Shown: positions 45,670 to 55,767, numbered from the stretch's first letter. The stretch is DNA of 64,000 bases from Nocardioides sp. J54 (GCF_000519005.1 NZ_JAER01000003.1:180526-244525); one strand, 5' to 3'. Numbers and translations: made by a program. Notes: a model not told the origin generated them from the sequence alone.

Positions 45670-46003
45670 TGAGCAGCCCCGCGTCGAAGCAGGTCCGGTC
45701 ACCGGTGTGGCAGGCGACGCCGACCTGGTCGACCTTGACCAGCAGTGTGTCGCCGTCGCAGTCGAGGCGGACCTCGTGGACGTGCTGGGGGTTGCCGGAG
45801 GTCTCGCCCTTGACCCAGTACTCCTGGCGCGAGCGGCTCCAGTAGGTGGCCCGGCCGGTGGTGAGGGTGCGGTGCAGTGCCTCGTCGTCCATCCAGGCCA
45901 GCATGAGCACCTCCCCGGTGTCGTGCTGCTGCACGACCGCGGGCAGGAGGCCGTCGGCGGTGCGCTTGAGCCGGCCGGCGATGGCGGGGTCGAGGGAGGT
46001 CAC
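45662..46003 (-). CDS. hisI: Phosphoribosyl-AMP cyclohydrolase
   Basis: The 113-aa enzyme opens the purine ring of phosphoribosyl-AMP in histidine synthesis. [20 protein letters not shown] holds the Asp metal ligands, and CHTGDRTCF the zinc cysteine and histidine. [19 protein letters not shown] is the active-site loop. The GTG at 46003 overlaps the stop of the ABC exporter by 4 bp (GTGA), so hisI is translated together with the exporter rather than with hisF, which lies 4.5 kb away. Confidence 0.95.
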   Translation of the reverse strand: MTSLDPAIAGRLKRTADGLLPAVVQQHDTGEVLMLAWMDDEALHRTLTTGRATYWSRSRQEYWVKGETSGNPQHVHEVRLDCDGDTLLVKVDQVGVACHTGDRTCFDAGLLSG

Positions 46004-47820
46004 GGCTCCATTATCCGGTCCGCCCCGCCGCCGCGCTGGGCGACCCACGACGCGTGGAGCCGGGCGTAGGGCGTGTCGGGCTGCTGGACCAGCTCGGCGT
46101 GCGGCCCGTGCTGGACGATCCGGCCGCGGTCGACGACCACCACGACGTCGGCGGCCTCGGCCGTGGAGAGGCGGTGGGCGATGGTGACCGACGTCCGCCC
46201 GGACATCAGCCGCTCCAGCGCCCGGGCGATCCGGGTCTCCAGCTCCGGGTCGACCGCGCTGGTCGCCTCGTCGAGCACCAGCAGGTCGGGGTCGGCGAGC
46301 TGGGCGCGCAGCAGGGCGACCAGCTGGCGCTCCCCCGCCGACAGCGACTCGCCGCGCTGCCCGACCGGGGTCTCCACGCCGTCGGGGAGCCCGGCGAGCC
46401 AGTCGCCGAGGCCGATCGCGTCGGCAGCCTCGTGGATCTCGGCAGCCGTGGCGCCGAGGCGGCCGTAGCGGACGTTGGCGGCGAGGGTGTCGTCGAACAG
46501 GAAGCCCTCCTGCGGCACCAGCACCACGCTGCTGCGCAGCGCCGCCTCGCTGATGTCGCGCAGGTCGACGCCGTCGAGCAGGACCCGCCCGCGGGTCGGG
46601 TCCATCAGCCGGGTGAGCAGCTTGGCGATGGTCGACTTGCCCGACCCGGTCTCGCCGACGACCGCGACCCGCTGGCCGGCGGGGATGACCAGGTCGATGT
46701 CGCTGAGCACCTCGCTGCCGCCGGGGTAGGCGAAGCAGACGCCCTCGAAGCGCACGTCGATCGCGCCGGCGGGCAGGCTCTGCCCGTCCGGGCCGGGGTC
46801 GACGAGGTCGGCGGGGGTGTCGAGGATCCCGATGACCCGGCGCCAGCCGGCGATCGCGTTCTGCGCGTCAGTGAGGATCTGGGTGCCCATCTGCACCGGG
46901 CCGACGAACAGGGTGACGAGGAAGGCGAAGGCGAGCACCTCGCCGGCCGTGATCCCCTCGCCCCACGCGAAGCCCTGGCCGAGCCAGATGCCGACGATGA
47001 GCACGCCGGCGTTGGCGAGCCCGGCGGAGATCCCGCCGAGGCTGAACGAGAAGGCCGTGAACCCCTGGGCGCGGGTGCTGGCGGCCTTGTGGATGTCGAT
47101 GGCGCGGTCGATGCGCTCCTGCGTGCGCTCCTCGATCGCGTAGGACTTCACGACCGCCGCGCCGACCACCGGCTCCGAGACCGCGGACAGCAGGGCGCCG
47201 ACCTGGCGTCGTACGGTCCCGTAGGCGGCGGACAGCTTGCGCTGGAAGTAGCGCAGGCTCAGGAAGAGCGGCGCGAAGCAGAGCCACACCACCAGCGCGA
47301 GCTGCCAGCTGTAGACGACCATCACCACGGTCGCGACGAGCACCTGGCCGATGCTGACGACGAAGAGCAGGCCGCCGAAGACGAGGAACTGGCTGACCTG
47401 GTCGACGTCGCTGGTGACGCGCGAGACGAGCGCGCCGCGGCGCTCGGTGTTCTGCGTGAGCAGCGGCAGGTCGTGCACGTGGCGGAAGGCCTTGACCCGC
47501 AGTGTCGCCAGGCCACGCTCGGCGGTGGCGAAGAGCCGCGCCGTCATGGCGTACGACGCCCAGCTGGTCACCACGATCGCCAGCCCCGCGGCGATCGCGA
47601 GCCAGGTCGTGAAGGTCACGTCGGGACCGTCGGGTCCGCGCAGGCCCTTGTCGATGGTCTGCTGGATCGCGATGGGGACGATCACCTGGCCGGCGGAGGC
47701 GAGCACGGCCAGCAGCAGGGTGCGGCCGATGCCCTCGACGAGCTCGGGCGAGTGGCGCACGCCGCGGCGGATGGTCTCCCAGGCGCCGATGTCCTCGCCG
47801 GTGTGCAGGGCGGTGCTCAT
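46000..47820 (-). CDS. Heterodimeric ABC exporter, subunit with canonical catalytic residues
   Basis: The 606-aa protein has a six-helix membrane domain (residues about 25-330) and an ATPase domain (about 370-606). It has Walker [11 protein letters not shown]-loop [13 protein letters not shown], Walker [13 protein letters not shown] with the catalytic Glu, and H-loop VTIAHRLST. The signature is LSAGERQ rather than LSGGQ, so this ATPase has a weakened signature. It is overlapped by its partner's stop (ATGA) and overlaps hisI (GTGA). Together they look like a heterodimeric type IV exporter. The substrate is unknown. Confidence 0.9.
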   Translation of the reverse strand: MSTALHTGEDIGAWETIRRGVRHSPELVEGIGRTLLLAVLASAGQVIVPIAIQQTIDKGLRGPDGPDVTFTTWLAIAAGLAIVVTSWASYAMTARLFATAERGLATLRVKAFRHVHDLPLLTQNTERRGALVSRVTSDVDQVSQFLVFGGLLFVVSIGQVLVATVVMVVYSWQLALVVWLCFAPLFLSLRYFQRKLSAAYGTVRRQVGALLSAVSEPVVGAAVVKSYAIEERTQERIDRAIDIHKAASTRAQGFTAFSFSLGGISAGLANAGVLIVGIWLGQGFAWGEGITAGEVLAFAFLVTLFVGPVQMGTQILTDAQNAIAGWRRVIGILDTPADLVDPGPDGQSLPAGAIDVRFEGVCFAYPGGSEVLSDIDLVIPAGQRVAVVGETGSGKSTIAKLLTRLMDPTRGRVLLDGVDLRDISEAALRSSVVLVPQEGFLFDDTLAANVRYGRLGATAAEIHEAADAIGLGDWLAGLPDGVETPVGQRGESLSAGERQLVALLRAQLADPDLLVLDEATSAVDPELETRIARALERLMSGRTSVTIAHRLSTAEAADVVVVVDRGRIVQHGPHAELVQQPDTPYARLHASWVAQRGGGADRIMEP

Positions 47821-49601
47821 TCGGCCATCTCCTGCTCCTGCTCGTAGGCGTTGACCAGGCGGGCGTAGTCGGCGTTGCGGGCGACCAGCTCGTGGTGGGG
47901 CCCGCGGTCGGCGATGGCGCCGTCGACCAGGAAGAGGACCTCGTCGGCCAGCCCGATGGTCGCCTTGCGGTAGGCGACGACCACCAGGGTGGTGTCCTCC
48001 GCGCCGAGCGCGCCGAGGATCCGGGCCTCCACCTCGGGGTCGACGGCGGAGGTGGCGTCGTCGAGGACGAGCAGGCGGGGGTGGCCGACCAGCGCCCGGG
48101 CCAGGGCCAGGCGCTGGCGCTGGCCGCCGGACAGGCTGGTGCCGCGCTCCCCCAGCCGGGTGTCGAGGCCGTCGGGCAGCGCCGCGACGAAGCCGTCGGC
48201 CTGCGCGGTGCGCAGCGCCGCCCAGACCTCCTCGTCGGGGATGTCGCGGCCGAGGGTCACGTTGCCGCGCACGGTGTCGTCGAAGAGGAAGGCCGTCTGC
48301 GGCACGACCGCGAGGGTCTCGGCGAGCGCGCCGCGCCGCAGGTCGCGCAGGTCGGTGCCGTCGACCCGGATCGCCCCGTCCTCGACGTCGACCAGCCGCG
48401 CCAGCAGCGTGGTGAGGGTGCTCTTGCCCGAGGCGGTCGCCCCGACCAGGGCCACGGTGCGGCCCGGCGTCACCTCGAAGCTGAGGTCGCGCAGCAGCGG
48501 GCGGCCGGGGGTGTAGGAGAACGCCGCCCGGTCGACCTCGAGCCGGGCGCCGCCGCCGTGCGTCGGGAGCCCGCGGGCGCCGTACTCCATCGCGCCGGAG
48601 GCGCGCAGCACCGCAGCCACCCGGCGGTAGCCGACGACGCTGCGCGGGAAGTCGCCGAGCAGCCAGCCGATCGAGCGGATCGGGAAGGAGACGACGGTGA
48701 GCAGGTAGGTCACCGTGACGACGTCGCCGGCCCCGGTGGCGCCGGAGAGCACGCGGTGCACGCCGAGCACGAGCACGACGAGGACGGCGAGGTTCGGCAG
48801 CGCGGCGAGGGTCGGGTCGAAGGCGGCACGGATCCGGCCGACCCGGATGTTGGCCTCGCGCAGCTCCGCGGCCTTGGCCCGGAACCGCTCGGTCTCCTCG
48901 GGCTCGCGGCCGAGCGTCTTGACCACCAGGGCACCGTCGAAGGACTCGTGGGCGATCTCGGACAGCTCGGCGCGCAGCTGCTGCGCGCGGGTGGCCCAGC
49001 CCTGGGCGAGGCGCTGGTAGACGACGTTGGTGCCGATCACCAGCGGGAAGACGAGCAGCCCGATGAGCGCGAGGGCGACGTCGGTCAGCAGCATCTGGAC
49101 GACCGCGATCACCATCATCGCGACCGTGCCGACCGCCATCGGCAGCGGGGCGATCGGGCCCCACGCCGCCTCGACGTCGGAGTTGGCGTTGGACAGCAGC
49201 TCCCCCGTCGGGTGCTTCTGGTGCCACTCCATCGGCAGCTTCAGGTACTGCCGGGTCACCGCACGGCGACTGTGGGCCTGCATGCGGTACTGCATGACGC
49301 CGGCGCCGAGGCGGCGGGCCACGATGCCGACGGCCCGCAGGATCGCGACCCCGACGAACAGCCCGAGCACCGCCCACAGCAGCCCCGCCCCGACCTCGCC
49401 GTCGCGGAACGCCGGGAGCACCACGTGGTCCGTCGACCAGCCCAGCACCCACGCGTCGGCGACGGTGAGCGCGCCGAACAGGACGCTGCCCACCGTGGAG
49501 AGCGTGAAGATCCAGGGCTCGCGCTTGATGGCGACCCAGAGGACACCGAACCCGGCCGACGTCGTACCGGTGCTGCCGGTCGTGCTGCCTGCCGTCGCCA
49601 C
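47817..49601 (-). CDS. Heterodimeric ABC exporter, subunit with degenerate catalytic residues
   Basis: The 594-aa protein has a six-helix membrane domain (residues about 20-310) and an ATPase domain (about 340-594). Walker A is GATASGKST and the signature LSGGQRQRLALARAL is intact. Walker B reads LLVLDDATSAVD (Asp replacing the catalytic Glu), and the H-loop His is replaced by Tyr in VVVAYRKAT. This complementary asymmetry with the partner (intact signature here, weak signature there) is typical of heterodimeric exporters such as BmrCD or TM287/288. GGGAGGGACGAG precedes the GTG start. Confidence 0.9.
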   Translation of the reverse strand: MATAGSTTGSTGTTSAGFGVLWVAIKREPWIFTLSTVGSVLFGALTVADAWVLGWSTDHVVLPAFRDGEVGAGLLWAVLGLFVGVAILRAVGIVARRLGAGVMQYRMQAHSRRAVTRQYLKLPMEWHQKHPTGELLSNANSDVEAAWGPIAPLPMAVGTVAMMVIAVVQMLLTDVALALIGLLVFPLVIGTNVVYQRLAQGWATRAQQLRAELSEIAHESFDGALVVKTLGREPEETERFRAKAAELREANIRVGRIRAAFDPTLAALPNLAVLVVLVLGVHRVLSGATGAGDVVTVTYLLTVVSFPIRSIGWLLGDFPRSVVGYRRVAAVLRASGAMEYGARGLPTHGGGARLEVDRAAFSYTPGRPLLRDLSFEVTPGRTVALVGATASGKSTLTTLLARLVDVEDGAIRVDGTDLRDLRRGALAETLAVVPQTAFLFDDTVRGNVTLGRDIPDEEVWAALRTAQADGFVAALPDGLDTRLGERGTSLSGGQRQRLALARALVGHPRLLVLDDATSAVDPEVEARILGALGAEDTTLVVVAYRKATIGLADEVLFLVDGAIADRGPHHELVARNADYARLVNAYEQEQEMAE

Positions 49602-49758
49602 CCTCGTCCCTCCCGCTCGTCCGCGTCGGGCACCCAGCCCAACCTCGGCCCAACCCGGGCCCCGGCGAGCCTATTCCGGAGGCACGACAACGTCACCGGC
49701 GGTGGCTAGCGTGGCCGCGTCGCTCCGCCCGGAGGGCTGGGCGGGCTGAGCCGCCGGA

Positions 49759-49930
49759 CTGCCGGGGGTTGAGGTGCGAGGCGCCCCGGCGCCGAGCCGG
49801 GCTGCCGGGGGTTGAGGTGCGAGGCGCCCCGGCGCCGAGCCGGGCTGCCGGTGGTTGAGGTGCGAGGCGCCCCGGCGCCGAGCCGGGCTGCCGGTGGTTG
49901 AGGTGCGAGGCGCCCCGGCGCCGAGCCTCG
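49759..49930. repeat. 43-bp tandem repeat, four copies
   Basis: Copies start at 49759, 49802, 49845 and 49888. The unit begins CTGCCGGGGGTTGAGGTGCG, continues AGGCGCCCCGGCGCCGAGCC and ends GGG, with GGGGG or GGTGG variants at the start. The last copy runs into TCGAAACC, so each unit is half of an imperfect palindrome (GGTTGAGGTGCGAGGCGCC facing GGCGCCGAGCCTCGAAACC). The period is not a multiple of three and no convincing gene crosses it. Confidence 0.9.
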
Positions 49931-50011
49931 AAACCTCCGGCCACGGTGCACCGGACGGTGCCGGGCACAGTCCGCCTGACGGGCCCAGCCATCTGCCGGA
50001 GGCAACTGCGC

Positions 50012-50117
50012 GCGCGGCAGCGCGGCGCCCGCGCCGAAGGCGCGTCGTGCGACGCCCGCGGGCCGAGCGCAGCGAGTGCCCGTGCGGCGCGAGCACGACA
50101 GGCGACGCGCTCGCGCA
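50012..50117. repeat. Dispersed hairpin repeat, copy C
   Basis: The same head (GCGCGGCAGCGCGGCGCCCG) and tail (CGACAGGCGACGCGCTCGCG) as copies A and B near polA. The shared upstream flank, CCGGAG plus CAACTGC, lies near 49996-50009. The internal hairpin sequence is different (GCCCGCGGGC region). Same orientation, 31 kb from copies A and B. Confidence 0.7.
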
Positions 50118-50287
50118 GAGAGCACAGCGAGCCTCCTCGCTGGCGCTCGTCGCACCCCAGTCACCAGAGCTCTCCTCTCGAGCAGGGGCCCGCCCGTTGT
50201 CCACAGGTTGGCGCGACCGGCGTTGCGAGGGCGGCGGAAGCGGGCGAGGCTCGAGGTCCAATCGAGGACGACGAGAGGAAGGGCGCC

Positions 50288-50491
50288 GTGGACCTCATCG
50301 GTACCCGTCTCGGGCTCGTCGGCGTGGGTCTGGTCGTACTGGCCAGCGCGTGCGGTGCTCCCGAGTCAGACGAACCCGACCTGCAGGCTCCGGACCGGCC
50401 ACCCGCGGTGGCCTCCGACGAATCCCCGGGCGAGCAGCCGACGGCCGGGTCCGGCGCTGGTGACGGTGCGGCCGCCGTACCGCCGGGCTGA
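50288..50491 (+). CDS. Possible small lipoprotein (67 aa)
   Basis: The ORF has the strong ribosome site GAGGAAGGG 4 nt before the GTG, then MDLIGTRLGLVGVGLVVLAS with a cysteine in LASAC at about residue 22. A Pro/Ser/Glu/Gly-rich, probably unstructured tail of about 45 residues follows. The lipobox is imperfect (Ala at -3). It lies inside the repeat island and is convergent with hisF. I do not recognise a family. Confidence 0.5.
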   Translation: MDLIGTRLGLVGVGLVVLASACGAPESDEPDLQAPDRPPAVASDESPGEQPTAGSGAGDGAAAVPPG

Positions 50492-50509
50492 CTGTCCGGG
50501 CCGCGCGGC

Positions 50510-51286
50510 TCAGCGCACGGGGTGGCCGGCGTCGGCGAGCGACTTCTTCACGTCGGCGATCCTGAGGGTGCCGAAGTGGAAGACCGTGGCGGCGAGGACG
50601 GCGTCGGCACCTGCCTCGACGGCCGGCGGGAAGTGCTCGACGGCGCCGGCGCCGCCGGAGGCGATGACTGGGATCTGGACCTCGGCGCGGACCGCGCGGA
50701 TCAGCTCGAGGTCGAAGCCGTCGGTGGTGCCGTCGGCGTCCATGGCGTTGAGCAGGATCTCGCCGGCGCCGAGCTCGGCGGCGCGCACGGCCCACTCGAC
50801 GGCGTCGATGCCGGCGGACTGGCGGCCGCCGTGGGTGGTGACCTCGAAGCCGGAGTCGGTGCGCACCTCGGAGCCGGGCGGGACGCGACGGGCGTCGACG
50901 GACAGGACCAGCACCTGGTTGCCGAAGCGCTGGGCGATCTCGGCGATCAGCTCGGGCCGGCGGATCGCGGCGGTGTTGATCGCCACCTTGTCGGCGCCGG
51001 CCCGCAGCAGGCGGTCGACGTCCTCGACCGAGGAGACTCCCCCGCCGACGGTGAGCGGGATGAACACCTGCTCGGCCGTCGCGGAGACGATCTCCATCGT
51101 CGTGGCCCGGCCCTCGTGGGAGGCGGAGATGTCGAGGAAGGTCAGCTCGTCGGCGCCCTCGGCGTCGTACAGCTTGGCCAGCTCGACCGGGTCCCCGGCG
51201 TCACGCAGGTCCTGGAAGTTGACGCCCTTGACCACGCGGCCGGCGTCGACGTCCAGGCACGGGATCACCCGGACGGCCAGCGACAT
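50510..51286 (-). CDS. hisF: Imidazole glycerol phosphate synthase cyclase subunit
   Basis: The 258-aa TIM-barrel subunit uses ammonia from HisH to form imidazole glycerol phosphate and [24 protein letters not shown] has the catalytic Asp near residue 13. [31 protein letters not shown] and [15 protein letters not shown] follow. The ATG at 51286 is chosen because it overlaps the hisA stop by one base (TGATG) and gives the standard N-terminus. The frame is open far upstream in hisA territory, which is a shadow. Confidence 0.96.
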   Translation of the reverse strand: MSLAVRVIPCLDVDAGRVVKGVNFQDLRDAGDPVELAKLYDAEGADELTFLDISASHEGRATTMEIVSATAEQVFIPLTVGGGVSSVEDVDRLLRAGADKVAINTAAIRRPELIAEIAQRFGNQVLVLSVDARRVPPGSEVRTDSGFEVTTHGGRQSAGIDAVEWAVRAAELGAGEILLNAMDADGTTDGFDLELIRAVRAEVQIPVIASGGAGAVEHFPPAVEAGADAVLAATVFHFGTLRIADVKKSLADAGHPVR

Positions 51287-52020
51287 CAGAGGCCGCCCTT
51301 GGTGAGGACGAGCGCGTCCTCGAGGGTGAACTGGCCGGTGTAGAGCGCGGTGCCGGCGATGGCGCCCTCGACGCCGAGCGGGACCAGGCCCATCAGCGCG
51401 CGGATGTCGTCGAGCGTGGTGACGCCGCCGGAGGCGACGACCGGCCGGTCGGTGGCGGCGCAGACGTCCTGGAGCAGCTGCAGGTTCGGCCCCTGGAGCA
51501 TGCCGTCCTTGTTGACGTCGGTGACGACGTAGCGCGCGCAGCCCTCGGAGTCGAGGCGCGCGAGGGTCTCGTAGAGGTCGCCGCCGTCGCGGGTCCAGCC
51601 GCGCGCGGCCAGCGTGCGGCCGCGGACGTCGAGGCCCACGGCCACGCGGTCGCCGTACGTCGCGATCGCCCTCGCGCACCACTCCGGCTGCTCGAGCGCG
51701 GCGGTGCCGATGTTGACCCGGCGGCAGCCGGTGGCCATCGCTGCCTCGAGGGACTCGTCGTCGCGGATGCCGCCGCTCATCTCGACCTTGATGTCGAGGC
51801 GACCGACGATCTCGGCCTGCAGCTCGCGGTTGTTGCCGTGGCCGAAGGCGGCGTCGAGGTCGACCAGGTGCAGCCACTCCGCGCCGGCCTCCTGCCAGCG
51901 CAGGGCGGCCTCGATGGGGTCGCCGAAGCGCTTCTCGGACCCGTCCACGCCCTGCACCAGCTGGACGGCCTGGCCGCCCTTGATGTCGACGGCGGGCAGC
52001 AGCTCCAGGTAGGCGCTCAC
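51286..52020 (-). CDS. hisA: HisA, probably bifunctional PriA
   Basis: The 244-aa TIM-barrel isomerase acts on Pro[23 protein letters not shown] has the catalytic Asp, and [20 protein letters not shown] provides the second Asp and the Gly-rich loop. [16 protein letters not shown] binds phosphate. Actinobacteria that lack trpF use PriA, a HisA homologue that also serves in tryptophan synthesis. trpF is not seen here, so PriA function is inferred, not shown. The GTG at 52020 overlaps the hisH stop by 4 bp. Confidence 0.93.
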   Translation of the reverse strand: MSAYLELLPAVDIKGGQAVQLVQGVDGSEKRFGDPIEAALRWQEAGAEWLHLVDLDAAFGHGNNRELQAEIVGRLDIKVEMSGGIRDDESLEAAMATGCRRVNIGTAALEQPEWCARAIATYGDRVAVGLDVRGRTLAARGWTRDGGDLYETLARLDSEGCARYVVTDVNKDGMLQGPNLQLLQDVCAATDRPVVASGGVTTLDDIRALMGLVPLGVEGAIAGTALYTGQFTLEDALVLTKGGL

Positions 52021-52667
52021 AGTGAATTCACCCAGTTCCTCAGAAGTTGGGCGCCCGCGTCCCCGGACTTCTCCGGGTGGAACTGCGTGGCGCAGAGGGG
52101 TCCGTTCTCGACGGCCGCGACGAAGCGGTCGCCGCCGTGCTCCGCCCAGGTCACCAGCGGCTGGTGGCTGTCGGGCGTGCGGTCGTTGGTGACCAGCGTC
52201 CAGTCGCGCACGCCGTAGGAGTGCACGAAGTAGAAGCGCTCGTCCTCGAGGCCGGCGAGGAGCCGGGTCCCGGTCGGGACGTCGACGGTGTTCCAGCCCA
52301 TGTGCGGGACGATCGGCGCCTGCAGGCGCTCGACGACGCCGGGCCACTCCTGGCAGCCGTCGGTCTCGACACCGTGCTCGATGCCGCGCTCGAACAGGAC
52401 CTGCATGCCGACGCAGATGCCGAGGACCGGCCGGCCCCCGGACAGGCGCCGCGCGATGATCCGCTCGCCGCGGATCGCGCGCAGGCCGCGCATGCAGGCC
52501 TCGAACGCACCGACCCCGGGCACCAGCAGGCCGTCGGCCTCCATGGCGGCGTCGAGGTCGCCGGTCAGGGTGACGTCCGCACCCGCGCGCTCGACGGCGC
52601 GCACGGCGGAGCGCAGGTTGCCGGAGCCGTAGTCGAGGACGACCACGGACGGCTTGCGTTCGCTCAT
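52017..52667 (-). CDS. hisH: Imidazole glycerol phosphate synthase glutaminase subunit
   Basis: The 216-aa class I glutamine amidotransferase supplies ammonia to HisF. The nucleophile is in [14 protein letters not shown], with the His and Glu in [33 protein letters not shown] is the typical N-terminus, and VPHMGWNTV precedes the oxyanion strand. It lies 4 bp downstream of hisB and overlaps hisA. Confidence 0.96.
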   Translation of the reverse strand: MSERKPSVVVLDYGSGNLRSAVRAVERAGADVTLTGDLDAAMEADGLLVPGVGAFEACMRGLRAIRGERIIARRLSGGRPVLGICVGMQVLFERGIEHGVETDGCQEWPGVVERLQAPIVPHMGWNTVDVPTGTRLLAGLEDERFYFVHSYGVRDWTLVTNDRTPDSHQPLVTWAEHGGDRFVAAVENGPLCATQFHPEKSGDAGAQLLRNWVNSL

Positions 52668-52671
52668 GTGC

Positions 52672-53286
52672 CTACAACGCGCCCTTCGTGGACGGGATTC
52701 CGGTCTCGCGCGGGTCGAGGGCGACCGCGTCGCGGAAGGCCCGCGCGAACGCCTTGAACTGCGTCTCCACGATGTGGTGCGGCTCGCGGCCGGCCAGCAC
52801 CCGCACGTGCAGCGCGAAGTGACCGTGGAACGCGATCGACTCGAAGACGTGCTGGGTCAGGGAGCCGAGGTAGGACACCCCGGAGCCGCCGAGCTGGACG
52901 TACTGCTGGCCCTCCGGCTCGCCGGTGTGCACGCAGTACGGACGGCCGGACACGTCGACGACGGCGTGCACCAGCGCCTCGTCGAGCGGCACGGTGGCGT
53001 CGCCGAAGCGGCGGATGCCGACCTTGTCGCCGAGGGCCTGGCGCAGGGCCTGGCCGAGCGCGATCGCGGTGTCCTCGACCGTGTGGTGCGCGTCGATGTG
53101 GACGTCGCCCTCCGTGCGCACGGTCAGGTCGAGCAGCGCGTGGCGGGCGAACGCGGTGAGCATGTGGTCGTAGAAGCCGACACCGGTGGAGATGTCGTGC
53201 TTGCCCGAGCCGTCGAGGTCGACCTCGACGATCACCTTGGACTCGCTGGTCGCCCGCTCGATGCGGGCGGTGCGGGCACCGGTCAT
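52672..53286 (-). CDS. hisB: Imidazoleglycerol-phosphate dehydratase
   Basis: The 204-aa single-domain enzyme is of the actinobacterial size (no fused phosphatase). It dehydrates imidazole glycerol phosphate. Metal-binding His clusters are seen in [32 protein letters not shown] and [24 protein letters not shown] segment is near residue 40. It overlaps hisC by 4 bp. Confidence 0.96.
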   Translation of the reverse strand: MTGARTARIERATSESKVIVEVDLDGSGKHDISTGVGFYDHMLTAFARHALLDLTVRTEGDVHIDAHHTVEDTAIALGQALRQALGDKVGIRRFGDATVPLDEALVHAVVDVSGRPYCVHTGEPEGQQYVQLGGSGVSYLGSLTQHVFESIAFHGHFALHVRVLAGREPHHIVETQFKAFARAFRDAVALDPRETGIPSTKGAL

Positions 53287-54383
53287 GCTCGTTCTCCGTT
53301 CACGTCGGTGAGGGCCTGGCGGAAGGCGGCCATCTCGTCGGGGGTGCCGACCGAGACCCGCAGCCAGCCGTCCGGCCCGGTCTCCCGGATGAGGACTCCC
53401 CGGTCGAGGAGACCCTGCCAGACAGCATGGCGGTCGGCGAATCGGCCGAACAACACGAAATTCGCGTCCGAGTCGGCGACGTCGTACCCCTCGGCGCGGA
53501 GCCAGTCGACCAGCTGGTCGCGCTCGGCGCGCAGCTCGTCGACCTTCCCGAGCAGCTCGGGGGCGTGCCGCAGCGCGGCCAGCGCGACGGCCTGGGTGAC
53601 GGCCGAGAGGTGGTAGGGCAGGCGGACCACGCGGATCGCGTCGCAGATCTCCGGGGCCGCGGCGAGGTAGCCAAGCCGCAGGCCGGCACCGGCGAACGCC
53701 TTGCTCATCGTCCGCGTCACCACGAGGTTGCGGTACGACGGCAGCAGCTCCAGCGCGCTGGGCACCCCCGAGCGGCGGAACTCGCCGTAGGCCTCGTCGA
53801 CGACGACGAGTCCGTCACCGGCGGCCTCGCAGAGCTCACCGACGGCGTCGGGCGGCAAGGCCGTGCCGGTCGGGTTGTTCGGGCTGGGCAGCAAGATGAC
53901 GCTCGGCTGCTCGGTCTTGACGAGGTCGCGCGCGGCGTCGAGGTCGAGCGAGAAGTCCTCGGCGCGGCGCCCGGCCACCCAGCGGGTGTTCGTGTCGCGG
54001 GCGTACTCGGGGTACATCGAGTAGGTCGGCGCGAAGCTGACCGCGGTGCGGCCGGGGCCGCCGAAGGCCTGCAGCAGCTGCAGCATGACCTCGTTGGAGC
54101 CGTTGGCGGCCCACACCTGCTCGGGGACGACACCGGCGGGCGTGTCGCGCGAGAGGTAGTCGGCGAGTGCCTGGCGCAGCGCGACGAACTCCCGGTCCGG
54201 GTAGCGGTTGAGCGTCGCCGCAGCCTCGGCGGCGGAGCGGGCGATGTCGTCGATGCAGGCCGGCGAGGGGCCGTAGGGGTTCTCGTTGACGTTGAGCTGC
54301 ACCGGCACGTCCAGCTGGGGGGCGCCGTAGGGCTCGATCCCCCGGAGCTCCTCGCGCAGCGGCGGCCAGGCCGCCCCGGTCAT
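53283..54383 (-). CDS. hisC: Histidinol-phosphate aminotransferase
   Basis: The 366-aa PLP aminotransferase is of fold type [21 protein letters not shown] is the conserved N-terminal Asn-rich motif. [20 protein letters not shown] binds PLP phosphate, and PSPNNPTGT and [10 protein letters not shown] are family markers. The PLP lysine is in [16 protein letters not shown]. The ATG at 54383 is chosen because it overlaps the hisD stop by 4 bp. A longer upstream frame is a shadow of hisD. Confidence 0.95.
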   Translation of the reverse strand: MTGAAWPPLREELRGIEPYGAPQLDVPVQLNVNENPYGPSPACIDDIARSAAEAAATLNRYPDREFVALRQALADYLSRDTPAGVVPEQVWAANGSNEVMLQLLQAFGGPGRTAVSFAPTYSMYPEYARDTNTRWVAGRRAEDFSLDLDAARDLVKTEQPSVILLPSPNNPTGTALPPDAVGELCEAAGDGLVVVDEAYGEFRRSGVPSALELLPSYRNLVVTRTMSKAFAGAGLRLGYLAAAPEICDAIRVVRLPYHLSAVTQAVALAALRHAPELLGKVDELRAERDQLVDWLRAEGYDVADSDANFVLFGRFADRHAVWQGLLDRGVLIRETGPDGWLRVSVGTPDEMAAFRQALTDVNGERA

Positions 54384-55684
54384 CGGGACACCCGCACGGT
54401 GATCGCGGCGCCGTGGCCGGGCAGGTCCTCGGCCTCGGCGAGGGTGACCACGTGGTCGGCGACCTCGGCGAGCCCCTCCTGGGAGTACTCGACGACGTGC
54501 ACCGACTTGGTGAACGCGCGCACCGAGAGACCCGAGGAGTGGCACGCGCAGCCGGCGGTCGGCAGCACGTGGTTGGAGCCGGCGCAGTAGTCGCCCAGGC
54601 TGACCGGGGCGTGCGGGCCGACGAAGATCGCGCCGGCGTTGCGCACGCGGGCGGCCCACGCGGCGGCGTCCTCGGTGTGGATCTCGAGGTGCTCGGCGGC
54701 GTAGGCGTCGACGACGGCGAGGCCCTGCTCGAGGTCGCGGACCAGGACGATGCCGGACTGCTGGCCGGCCAGCGAGGTGGTGATGCGCTCGACGTGCTTG
54801 GTCGCGGCGACCTGCTTGTCGAGCTCGACCTCCACGTCGGCGGCGAGGCGCTCGGAGGTGGTGACGAGCACCGACGCGGCCAGCGGGTCGTGCTCGGCCT
54901 GGCTGATCAGGTCGGCGGCGACGTAGGCGGCGTCGGCGGTGTCGTCGGCGAGGATCGCGATCTCGGTCGGGCCGGCCTCGGAGTCGATGCCGACCAGGCC
55001 CTTGAGGATCCGCTTGGCGGTGACCACCCAGATGTTGCCGGGCCCGGTCACCAGGTCGACCTTCTGGCAGGGGCCGACGCCGTAGGCGAACATCGCGATC
55101 GCCTGGGCGCCGCCGACGGCGTACACCTCGTCGACACCGAGCAGCGCGCAGGCCGCGAGGATCGTCGGGTGCACCGAGCCGCCGAACTCCTTCTGCGGCG
55201 GGCTGGCCAGGGCGATCGACTCGACGCCGGCGGTCTGCGCCGGGACGGTGTTCATCAGGACGCTGGAGACCAGCGGCGCGAGGCCACCGGGGACGTAGAG
55301 GCCGACGCGGCCGACCGGCACCTTGCGGTGGGTCACCCGGGCGCCGGGGCCGAGGTCGGTGACGGCATCCTGCTCCAGCTCGTTGGCGCAGGTCGCGCGC
55401 AGCCGGCGGATCGACTCCTCGAGCCCGGCCCTGATGTCGGAGTCGAGCTGCTCGAGGGCCGCCTGGATCGCCTCGGGGGCGACCCGGACGTCCTCCACCC
55501 GGACGCCGTCGAACTTCTCGCCGAAGTCGACGAGAGCGTCCAGCCCGCGGGTGCGGACCTCCTCGCAGATCGCGTGCACCGCGGGCACCGCAGCCTCGAT
55601 GTCGAAGTCGGCGCGGGGCACGGCTGCGCGGTAGTCGACGGAGGCGTCGGCGTCACGCAGGTCGATGCGACGGATGAGGGACAT
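54380..55684 (-). CDS. hisD: Histidinol dehydrogenase
   Basis: The 434-aa zinc enzyme performs the last two oxidations of histidine synthesis. Markers are [40 protein letters not shown] residues ([17 protein letters not shown]), [20 protein letters not shown] and the zinc-site histidines in [19 protein letters not shown]. It is the first gene of hisDCBHAF. The ATG has TAGAAT 7 nt upstream and no ribosome site, so the operon message may be leaderless. Confidence 0.97.
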   Translation of the reverse strand: MSLIRRIDLRDADASVDYRAAVPRADFDIEAAVPAVHAICEEVRTRGLDALVDFGEKFDGVRVEDVRVAPEAIQAALEQLDSDIRAGLEESIRRLRATCANELEQDAVTDLGPGARVTHRKVPVGRVGLYVPGGLAPLVSSVLMNTVPAQTAGVESIALASPPQKEFGGSVHPTILAACALLGVDEVYAVGGAQAIAMFAYGVGPCQKVDLVTGPGNIWVVTAKRILKGLVGIDSEAGPTEIAILADDTADAAYVAADLISQAEHDPLAASVLVTTSERLAADVEVELDKQVAATKHVERITTSLAGQQSGIVLVRDLEQGLAVVDAYAAEHLEIHTEDAAAWAARVRNAGAIFVGPHAPVSLGDYCAGSNHVLPTAGCACHSSGLSVRAFTKSVHVVEYSQEGLAEVADHVVTLAEAEDLPGHGAAITVRVSR

Positions 55685-55691
55685 GTCCCCG

Positions 55692-55697
55692 ATTCTA
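55692..55697 (-). promoter_or_regulatory. Probable -10 box (TAGAAT) of the his operon
   Basis: The TANNNT hexamer ends 7 nt before the hisD ATG, giving a leaderless or near-leaderless operon mRNA. Confidence 0.55.
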
Positions 55698-55767
55698 CGG
55701 TCGACCGCGGCGCTCCCCCGCCTCGCCGACGCCTGCCGGGACGAGGGTCACACGTGGTGCCGTGCCC

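Noticed and set aside
46000..49653. A single 1217-codon frame across both exporter genes
   Set aside because: Its first half reads the upstream subunit in a wrong frame (Arg/Pro-rich nonsense). The two true genes are joined by an ATGA overlap, not by fusion.
49759..49930. The 43-bp array considered as a CRISPR array
   Set aside because: There are no unique spacers between units; the copies are directly tandem. No cas genes are in the window.
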